NCBI GenBank assembly: GCA_030837935.1
Contig: JAUQXU010000221.1
Span: forward strand, 1 to 7,996
Reading direction: 5' to 3'
Length of the DNA: 7,996 nt
Origin: Candidatus Brocadia sp.
GTDB lineage: Bacteria; Planctomycetota; Brocadiia; Brocadiales; Brocadiaceae
Position 1 is the stretch's first letter; each line of letters starts with the position of its first letter. The translations under genes were made by a program, and so were the position numbers. This document shows positions 1 to 4,869 of this stretch, piece by piece. The notes under the pieces are model-generated. The model had not been told where the DNA came from. It saw only the letters and a program-made list of their open reading frames with translations, and did not search any database.

Positions 1-932
1 CCCATCAAATAAAAGACCGTGAGTGAAGTTATTAACGACACATTCAGGTTCAGGAATATCAATATACCGAGAATTACCACGGAGAGGGCGATTAAGATGC
101 GTCTTCCGGGTATACGGTCACCAAGGTATCCTCCCAGGATACGGGAAAAGGTTGTAGCAAATACAAATATTGACGTAAAACTACCTGCCTTTACCGGCGT
201 TAATTTATAAAAGTCCCGGAAGTAAGAAGGCAGCCATAGCGAGAAGGTTACAAAAAACCCAAAGGTCATGAAATAAAACAGGCAAAAGACCCAGATTAAG
301 TTTGAAGATTTATATACCTTTAGTTTATCGCTGAAGGTTGGGGGTTTTACCTGTGCTGGTTTCGGTGCATCAGCAGAGAAAAACCAGTAAACAAAGGCCA
401 TGATGAGCAGTGGTACTGAATAGATCATAAATACCTTATGCCACCCGAGAGATTCTGCAAGGAATGGCGCTCCAAACGTGGCAAAGGCAGAACCAATATT
501 CCCCACACCATAAATTCCTAATGCCAGGCCCTGTTTCTCTTTCGGATACCATTGTGAAACCTGTGGAATCCCAATGGCGAATGATGTACCTACCAAACCG
601 AAAAAAAATCCGCAGATCAGTAAAAAGCCGTAACTCTGCGCAAAACCTGCAATAAACATAGGGAAAAAGCCGAATAAGAGCAGGATACTAAAGACTCTCC
701 TGCCGCCAAATTTGTCTGTCAAAACGCCAATGGGTACCCTGGCAATAGAGCCAAGCAATACAGGTGTTGCGAGCAATAATCCCACGGCTGTGGAAGACAA
801 CTTAAACTCGACCTTCAGGTATGCCGCCAAAGGAGAAAAGAGTGCCCAACCGGCAAAGCATATGGCAAATGCCAAGGTTGCAAGTATCAGCACCTTTGTG
901 TTTCCCTGGGGTGTTTGTACCGATGCATCCAT
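1..932 (-). CDS. narK: NarK/NasA-family nitrate/nitrite transporter (MFS), 3' end outside window
   Basis: An integral inner-membrane carrier of the major facilitator superfamily that moves nitrate and/or nitrite. 310 codons plus two bases are visible; family members are usually somewhat above 400 residues, so roughly the last quarter lies beyond the left edge. Reading from ATG at 932, hydrophobic helices start near residue 15. Residues 65-80 (RVPIGVLTDKFGGRRV) form the loop 2-3 MFS motif, with R65 in the place of the substrate-binding arginine of TM2. Residues 135-150 (GLALGIYGVGNIGSAF) match the first glycine-rich nitrate signature of the NNP family. R264 in FSRILGG matches the second substrate arginine. 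An AGGAGA ribosome site (946-941) lies 8 nt before the ATG. It is the last gene of the left cluster, separated from the PAS gene by 192 nt holding an inverted repeat. Nitrate versus nitrite, and uptake versus export or exchange, cannot be decided from sequence. The symbol is by family only. Confidence 0.93.
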   Translation of the reverse strand, partial: MDASVQTPQGNTKVLILATLAFAICFAGWALFSPLAAYLKVEFKLSSTAVGLLLATPVLLGSIARVPIGVLTDKFGGRRVFSILLLFGFFPMFIAGFAQSYGFLLICGFFFGLVGTSFAIGIPQVSQWYPKEKQGLALGIYGVGNIGSAFATFGAPFLAESLGWHKVFMIYSVPLLIMAFVYWFFSADAPKPAQVKPPTFSDKLKVYKSSNLIWVFCLFYFMTFGFFVTFSLWLPSYFRDFYKLTPVKAGSFTSIFVFATTFSRILGGYLGDRIPGRRILIALSVVILGILIFLNLNVSLITSLTVFYLM

Positions 933-975
933 AAAACAGATCTCCTAAAAATCTTTAAATTTATTCCGTTTAAGT

Positions 976-1058
976 CTCCCTTAATAAAGGGGGATTCGGG
1001 GGGTTGTGTTTTTTCTGTGCTATTTTACAACCCCCTGACCCCCTTTTCTAAGGGGGAT
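976..1058. repeat. Nested inverted repeat (REP/MITE-like palindromic element or attenuator)
   Basis: Two G/C-tract arms face each other: 986-1007 (AAAGGGGGATTCGGGGGGTTGT) and 1027-1047, whose reverse complement has the same AAAGGGGG core and GGGGGTTGT end with a slightly different spacer. About 19 nt, T-rich on the plus strand, separate them. Each arm also folds on itself: 978-982 with 987-991, and 1039-1045 with 1050-1056 (CCCCCTT/AAGGGGG around a 4-nt loop). It sits between the PAS gene and the narK start. G-rich palindromes of this general look occur dispersed in many bacterial genomes, so a repeated element is the likely identity. A transcript attenuator ahead of narK is the alternative. 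There is no clean T-run right after the stem in the minus direction, so it is not a standard terminator. Confidence 0.75.
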
Positions 1059-1124
1059 TTTCTATACCATACAACGTATACCCCTCATAAATAAAATGGA
1101 AATTCCTATACAATAAATTTGATG

Positions 1125-1517
1125 TTATGAAGGGAGAAGCGACTGTATCGGTTCAAATTCATTCTTTACCTTGATGGGGCATTTGTACAAACCCTCTGTG
1201 ATTAAAGAACTCGTTTGTTTTATAAAAAACAATCTGCCATTCCTCGTTTTCATCAGAGTAAAAAAGCCATTTACTTGTCCATCTCTGAAAAGCATAGACA
1301 ATGTCTTTTCATGATCAAAAGGGTGTGCATACAGTTCATTGATTTTTTTCCCGATTACATCGTCAGATGATGCAAAACCGAAAAGCCTTGCACCGGCTGT
1401 ATTGATATGGGTAATGACACCGTCGTAGGAAGGTTCGTACTCATACCAGCCCTTTGCGTCTTGTACATTAGAAAATAACTTAGACTCATCTTTTGTTGAT
1501 AAAATTGCGCTATTCAT
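1125..1517 (-). CDS. Stand-alone PAS-domain protein
   Basis: A 130-residue soluble protein consisting essentially of one PAS fold, roughly residues 22-110. The segment GVITHINTAGARLFGF (33-48), followed by an acidic DDVIGKKINELYAHP stretch, is the usual N-terminal half of a PAS domain. The later GFFTLMKTRNGRLFFI gives the central and C-terminal beta strands. There is no HisKA, HATPase, GGDEF or DNA-binding part, no membrane helix and no cysteine pattern pointing to a cofactor. The ATG at 1517 has a strong GGAGG (1527-1523) 5 nt upstream, which supports an independently translated gene. It starts 28 nt after the stop of the haem-motif sensor, so co-transcription is likely. It could be a small signal-binding or adaptor protein, or the detached PAS module of a broken sensor kinase whose input part is the preceding gene. 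The ligand is unknown. Confidence 0.82.
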   Translation of the reverse strand: MNSAILSTKDESKLFSNVQDAKGWYEYEPSYDGVITHINTAGARLFGFASSDDVIGKKINELYAHPFDHEKTLSMLFRDGQVNGFFTLMKTRNGRLFFIKQTSSLITEGLYKCPIKVKNEFEPIQSLLPS

Positions 1518-1545
1518 ACATACCTCCGTATTCGTAATTTTTGTT

Positions 1546-2958
1546 TTAAGGTTTTAATTCCCACGTTGCTACTGTTTTTTCTGATGATTGTTTTATATTG
1601 CTTTTTACGATCTCCTGATCCGAACGTCCTGTATTAATCGTATTCTCAGATTTGAAGATGGGAAACTCCTCCTTGAATTTAGAAATATTGCTCTTAATAA
1701 AATCCTCATCCCTCTGTGTCACAATCGAGCCAAAGACATCTAAGGGATTATGCACCTTGTATTTCTGTTCCCGGAGATACCCACGCTCTTTCCTCAATTC
1801 GTATCCATCAAGGATAGCTATTACAAATCCAACCACAAGGATGCTTGTTGCCCCCAGCAAGGCCTTTTTTGGTAAAGACAGCTCTCTCAGCATATATCCG
1901 GTGCTCAACTTCCTGTACATGAGCACAGCCATAACAAACGCGGGAATAATTATCACTACCATGAGAGACTTTACCATGGAATTGATGTTGTTTACGGTGC
2001 CAAGGGCCTCATCAGCATCGATCTCAACGATTAATCCCATATTCATATCTTTAAGCCAGCTCCATGCGGCAACAACTTTTAACCCATCATAATCCATGTA
2101 TCCTTCCAGGTCATAACCACTTCTTCTTTCTGTAATGCATCTTTTTACTCCCTTTGTCAGCATATTGGTATCCGGATCTACGACCTTGTGACAGCCCCTG
2201 CAAGTTTCCCCGTTGTTTTTTATATGATCTGAAAATCTTGATTGAGTAACCATAACGCCGTCTTTGTTTACCAGATAAGCCTCTCCTGTTTTTCCTAATA
2301 AAACATTGCTCATGCTCTTATTGAGCAAGGAGGTATCCATCCACAGCAAAACAGCGCCGATCACATCATGGTTTTCACCCTTAATAGGATAAGACATAAA
2401 CAGGGAAGGCGATTCATCCCCTTCTGCATCATTGAGAGAATAATGGATCACATCGGATGTGTACGTTTTGCCGTCGTATAAGGTCTCATGGACATTCCTG
2501 AATGGTTTTTCTTTCATAATATTCATCCCTATCAGGGATTTTTCGGTATCAGTTGTTGCCTGGATTGTTCCTGTTGCATCACAGATTACTATTCCTTTAT
2601 AACCATAATCTGCCTTCATGCATTCCAACTGCATTTTTAATCTTAGATATTCATGTTCATTTCTTCCATTCACCAGACTCACAAAATCCTCGTCACCGTG
2701 GATAAGTAACTCACTTTGAATAGTGTCTGAAACACTCCTCGCGTGCGATTTCCTTTCCTCCCACAGCATCGTAAGAAGATCTTTTTGTTTGTTTACGATC
2801 CCCCAAAGGTTCCTTTGAACCCCTTGTTTCAGCTCGGTGCTTGCCTTTGGAAAGGCAATTAATCGAAACAGAACAAGGGGAAACAACCCAAAAAGTACAA
2901 ATGCAATAATGACAATTACTATGCGTTCCTTAAATATTCTTCCTACCATCTTTCCCAT
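1546..2958 (-). CDS. Membrane sensor with dCache domain and c-type haem motif, no output domain
   Basis: A 470-residue membrane protein. TM1 is about residues 12-34. An extracytoplasmic region of about 40-315 has double-Cache features: GYKGIVICDATGTIQAT (119-135), a membrane-distal strand set ending at GAVLLWMD (201-208), then GKTGEAYLVNKDGVMV (222-237), and VVAAWSWL...GLIVEIDADEAL before TM2. A CRGCH motif (253-257) sits in the membrane-proximal Cache subdomain where a loop is expected. This is a CxxCH site for covalent haem c and implies redox, NO or similar sensing; haem attachment is inferred. TM2 is about 330-348 and TM3 about 366-384. Simple counting puts the C-terminal 85 residues outside the cytoplasm. 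No HAMP, kinase, GGDEF or chemotaxis signalling domain follows, which is odd for this architecture. The start ATG (2958) follows AGAGGTG (2969-2963). The gene lies 17 nt after the response-regulator gene. It may be a truncated kinase or one part of a split receptor. Confidence 0.85.
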   Translation of the reverse strand: MGKMVGRIFKERIVIVIIAFVLFGLFPLVLFRLIAFPKASTELKQGVQRNLWGIVNKQKDLLTMLWEERKSHARSVSDTIQSELLIHGDEDFVSLVNGRNEHEYLRLKMQLECMKADYGYKGIVICDATGTIQATTDTEKSLIGMNIMKEKPFRNVHETLYDGKTYTSDVIHYSLNDAEGDESPSLFMSYPIKGENHDVIGAVLLWMDTSLLNKSMSNVLLGKTGEAYLVNKDGVMVTQSRFSDHIKNNGETCRGCHKVVDPDTNMLTKGVKRCITERRSGYDLEGYMDYDGLKVVAAWSWLKDMNMGLIVEIDADEALGTVNNINSMVKSLMVVIIIPAFVMAVLMYRKLSTGYMLRELSLPKKALLGATSILVVGFVIAILDGYELRKERGYLREQKYKVHNPLDVFGSIVTQRDEDFIKSNISKFKEEFPIFKSENTINTGRSDQEIVKSNIKQSSEKTVATWELKP

Positions 2959-2975
2959 CTTTCACCTCTTGTGAG

Positions 2976-3371
2976 CTAAATGTCAGAGTTATGTAAATTA
3001 TTGTCCTCAAACTTGGAAAATTCATTAAGACATATTTCAATATCATCAACACTAAAAGGTTTTGTAATGACCTTTTTTGCGCCTTTCCTAATCGCCTCGT
3101 GCACAACGTCTTCACCTGTATAGGCAGTGATAATCACGATATGAGATCTGAATCGTATGCTTTGCAGTTGATCCAGTAATTCGATACCATCCATACCTGG
3201 CATCTGTACATCCAGCAAGATAACCGAATACTTTCTCCTTTTAATCTCTTCCAGGGCCTCGAACCCATTATTCACCGCCTTTGTCTCATACCCAAGGTCG
3301 GTTAAGGAGTTTGACAACACCTTTCTGTATCCTTCCTCATCATCAACGATCAGTACCCTTTTTGTTATCAT
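2976..3371 (-). CDS. Single-domain response regulator (CheY-like receiver)
   Basis: A 131-residue cytoplasmic phosphoacceptor protein made of one receiver domain. The acidic pocket is D10-D11 in VLIVDDE, the phosphorylated aspartate is D54 in ILLDVQMPGMDG, the switch residue is T82 in IITAYT, and the conserved lysine is K104 in ITKPF. All key residues are intact. After the last helix only a short polar tail remains, so there is no DNA-binding, AAA+ or cyclase output. It must act by protein contact or in a phosphorelay. It is the first gene after the sigma-54-type promoter, with AAGGA (3385-3381) 9 nt before the ATG, and precedes the haem-motif sensor by 17 nt. No histidine kinase is encoded in the window, so its phosphodonor is unknown. 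Confidence 0.95.
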   Translation of the reverse strand: MITKRVLIVDDEEGYRKVLSNSLTDLGYETKAVNNGFEALEEIKRRKYSVILLDVQMPGMDGIELLDQLQSIRFRSHIVIITAYTGEDVVHEAIRKGAKKVITKPFSVDDIEICLNEFSKFEDNNLHNSDI

Positions 3372-3421
3372 CTTTTATAATCCTTAATCTCTTTAGAAAT
3401 CATTAATTCTGAGGATATAGT

Positions 3422-3439
3422 TTGCAACCGATGTGCCTA
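3422..3439 (-). promoter_or_regulatory. Sigma-54 (RpoN)-type -24/-12 promoter for the response regulator operon
   Basis: On the minus strand the sequence reads TAGGCACATCGGTTGCAA. It has GG at 3437-3436 and GC at 3425-3424 with exactly 10 nt between, and matches the established consensus TGGCAC-N5-TTGCA except for the base before GG. Transcription would start about 12 nt past the GC, near 3412, leaving a leader of about 40 nt before the response regulator ATG at 3371. It lies immediately after a hairpin terminator, where an operon promoter is expected. Sigma-54 promoters need an AAA+ activator; none is encoded here and I see no clear upstream palindrome for one. Confidence 0.7.
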
Positions 3440-3446
3440 TAAAAGT

Positions 3447-3475
3447 AAAAAGACGCCTGGATTGCTCCAAGCGTC
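3447..3475 (-). terminator. Intrinsic terminator closing the right-hand operon
   Basis: Bases 3452-3461 (GACGCCTGGA) pair with 3466-3475 (TCCAAGCGTC) over a TTGC loop, giving 10 pairs with one C-A mismatch. In the minus-strand direction the stem is followed directly by five T (3451-3447), then ACTTTT. This fits a rho-independent terminator for transcripts coming from hsdR-radC and insulates the sigma-54 promoter just beyond. In the plus direction only a weak, interrupted T tract follows. Confidence 0.8.
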
Positions 3476-3792
3476 CTTATTTAAATAACTTATAAAAGAT
3501 AAAAATTATTTTTAAAATTATTTTACCAATTTAGCTGTAAACAATTCGTTTCATGCTCAATTCACAAGAATAATCATAACTATTCAGAATACAATGATAT
3601 AGAAAAGAATAACAAAAATTTAATAAGTGGAAACAATTTGGTTGCAGTTTAAGATAAAATCCGTGACTTTTAAGGACACCAAGAAAGATAAAAATGTTTA
3701 TTATTTTTGTGTTAAGAAATAGAAGAAAAACATCTGCTCTGGTTGATGAAATACGATGAGCAAGAGAAGATTTTTTGGGGAAGGCGGAACTG
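3476..3792. other. AT-rich stretch with no convincing gene
   Basis: About 315 bases between the terminator and the nucleotidyltransferase remnant. The sequence is markedly more AT-rich than the neighbouring genes, with many A and T runs. The longest open frame (minus strand, 3800-3531) begins at a TTG without a ribosome site and translates to phenylalanine-, leucine- and asparagine-rich text with no domain logic. Two plus-strand frames near 3690-3830 are only about 20 codons long. I find no RNA gene fold or phage attachment site. It could be decayed coding sequence downstream of the truncated gene, or an upstream activator-binding region for the sigma-54 promoter. Confidence 0.6.
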
Positions 3793-3891
3793 TTATTCAA
3801 AGACCGGCTTGTTTCGGACTATAGTGTATTGCTTACTGAATTCTTCTTTATGTTTTTGAAGTACTTTGTTTATTTCCTCGAAGGTTTTCAT
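3793..3891 (-). pseudogene. N-terminal remnant of a probable MNT-type nucleotidyltransferase
   Basis: A 32-codon frame from ATG 3891 (MKTFEEINKVLQKHKEEF, then SKQYTIVRNKPVFE and TAA). It resembles the amphipathic first helix and the following strand of small minimal nucleotidyltransferases, which typically begin MKTxEEIxxxLxxHKEEL...Y and go on to the GSxxRG catalytic motif. That motif and the metal-binding aspartates are absent here, and no other frame downstream restores them, so the gene looks truncated rather than frameshifted. A GGTGG ribosome site (3902-3898) precedes the ATG and it starts 28 nt after the radC stop, so it is probably still transcribed. Intact members partner with HEPN proteins as toxin-antitoxin modules. 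A genuine 32-residue peptide is the alternative. The family call rests on a short stretch from memory. Confidence 0.45.
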
Positions 3892-3919
3892 CTGTTTACC
3901 ACCTGTATGCAGCATTTAA

Positions 3920-4594
3920 TTATAATTCTCCCTGTTCAAGAAAGCTGTAATAATTCTTGTGGCTAAAAATAATATGATCGAGGAGCCTGATGCCGAGGGT
4001 TTCACCAGCGAGTTTGAGTTGTTCGGTAATTTCTTTGTCTTCCATACTGGGCGTTAAGTCCCCAACCGGGTGGTTATGGGTTACAATGATGGCCGATGCC
4101 CGGTCGGTGATTGGATCAGCATATACCTCCCTGGGATGCACCTGGGTTTTATTCACTAAACCAACAGATACGACCCGGCTTGCGATTACCTCATTCGCCC
4201 CGTTTATGGATATACAGATGAAATGCTCCTGCTTTCGGTCAGCATAGTGACGGATCAGTGGAAGCACATCTGCCGGCAAAGAGATTTTAAGGCCTTCGGG
4301 ACGGATGCGGCGGCGGGCAAATTCAAGGGCAGCGGCAATGAGCGTGGCCTTTGCCAGGCCAACGCCCTCAATTTTCTGTAATTCCTCAAGGCTCACACGC
4401 CCTTTTCCACCATCCAGAGATTTCAATATCCTTTCGGCAATGGTCATCACATCATGGCCTTTTGTCCCGCTGCCCAAAAGGATGGCCAGCAATTCAAGAT
4501 CAGATAATGCCTCTGCTCCCTTTTGCCGGAGCTTTTCTCTCGGTCGCTCGCATTCGGGTAAATTTCTAATCTTATTCTTTTTCATTGTCTTCAC
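3920..4594 (-). CDS. radC: RadC-family JAMM/MPN+ protein (UPF0758)
   Basis: A 224-residue soluble protein of the RadC family. The N-terminal third carries the family start (LPECERPREKL, 12-22) and a helix-hairpin-helix-like segment (KIEGVGLAKATLIAAALEFA, 74-93). The C-terminal domain has the JAMM metal motif: E156, then HNHPVGDLTPSMED with H173, H175, S183 and D186 at the expected H-x-H-x7-S-x2-D spacing. The usual serine after HNHP is valine here; the metal ligands are intact. The domain resembles a zinc metalloprotease or deubiquitinase fold, but the biological role of RadC is unsettled. Family members often sit in restriction, anti-restriction and mobile loci. The frame opens at GTG 4594, which overlaps the TGA of the preceding frame by 4 nt (GTGA) and lacks its own Shine-Dalgarno, so translational coupling is likely; ATG 4585 is an alternative start. 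The length is normal for the family. Confidence 0.93.
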   Translation of the reverse strand: MKTMKKNKIRNLPECERPREKLRQKGAEALSDLELLAILLGSGTKGHDVMTIAERILKSLDGGKGRVSLEELQKIEGVGLAKATLIAAALEFARRRIRPEGLKISLPADVLPLIRHYADRKQEHFICISINGANEVIASRVVSVGLVNKTQVHPREVYADPITDRASAIIVTHNHPVGDLTPSMEDKEITEQLKLAGETLGIRLLDHIIFSHKNYYSFLEQGEL

Positions 4595-4833
4595 GCGGAC
4601 TTTGCGCGCTGAAGTCCATAATAAATCACCGTCAGCGCCATCATGTCGAATATCGCCCCCGGGTCAATATACCTGGGATCTGCAAGCTCTTCATACCGGC
4701 CTCTTCCTTCGTAGGAATCCTGTATTGAATGATTCACCTGTCCGGCATACGTATTTTCCAGATAGAAAACATCTCCTTTGTGTGTCTCGATAGTTGTCTG
4801 AATCTGCTCATCGTGCATTTTTTCTTCTGTCAC
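4591..4833 (-). CDS. C-terminal segment of HsdR split off by an in-frame TAG (conserved small ORF)
   Basis: From GTG 4833 this frame gives 80 residues, but open sequence runs back without interruption to 4866, directly behind the TAG (4869-4867) that ends hsdR and in the same reading frame. The joined text around the break is RQKF-stop-ISDEEALYIKEVTEE. It reads as a continuous helical C-terminal region, including GQVNHSIQDSYEGRGRYEEL and a final FDMMALTVIYYGL helix. The GTG has AAGGA only 2 nt away, a poor ribosome site. I therefore read it as the last 91 residues of HsdR rather than an independent gene. In type I enzymes the HsdR C-terminus contacts the methylase core, so loss could uncouple restriction. 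The TGA at 4593-4591 overlaps the radC GTG. If separately translated it would be an unrecognised acidic small protein without known motifs. Confidence 0.65.
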   Translation of the reverse strand: MTEEKMHDEQIQTTIETHKGDVFYLENTYAGQVNHSIQDSYEGRGRYEELADPRYIDPGAIFDMMALTVIYYGLQRAKSA

Positions 4834-4866
4834 TTCCTTTATGTATAACGCCTCTTCATCCGAGAT

Positions 4867-4869
4867 CTA
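4867..4869 (-). other. In-frame amber codon interrupting hsdR
   Basis: On the minus strand the codons are CAG AAA TTT TAG ATC TCG GAT GAA. The same frame continues for 91 sense codons to TGA at 4591. A single C-to-T change from CAG (Gln) would create this stop, and other one-step sources (AAG, GAG, TGG) are equally possible. No base need be inserted or deleted to join the two parts, unlike a typical indel error. Confidence 0.7.

Noticed and set aside
19..948. Plus-strand frames across the narK region
   Set aside because: They are antisense shadows of a transporter gene with clear helices and family signatures on the minus strand.
1060..1124. Possible sigma-70 promoter for narK (TATACG with a weak -35)
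   Set aside because: The -35 match is poor and the site precedes the palindrome. Evidence is too weak to list as a feature.
1652..2092. 146-codon plus-strand frame
   Set aside because: It is antisense to the dCache sensor and has no ribosome site or domain.
3490..3700. Repeated AAAGATAAAAAT words, considered as iterons or activator sites
   Set aside because: Only two copies occur, they sit in very AT-rich sequence, and they lack regular spacing or dyad symmetry.
3531..3800. 89-codon minus-strand frame in the AT-rich gap
   Set aside because: It opens with TTG, has no ribosome site and gives a low-complexity Phe/Leu/Asn-rich translation. It overlaps the end of the better-supported 32-codon frame.
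3690..3830. Two tiny plus-strand frames (about 21 and 22 codons) with an ATGA junction
   Set aside because: They are too short, lack a clear Shine-Dalgarno and lie on the opposite strand to all other genes in an AT-rich region where such frames arise by chance.
4305..4793. 162-codon plus-strand frame
   Set aside because: It is antisense to radC and the HsdR C-terminal frame; an Arg/Ser/Pro-rich translation is typical of a reverse-strand shadow.
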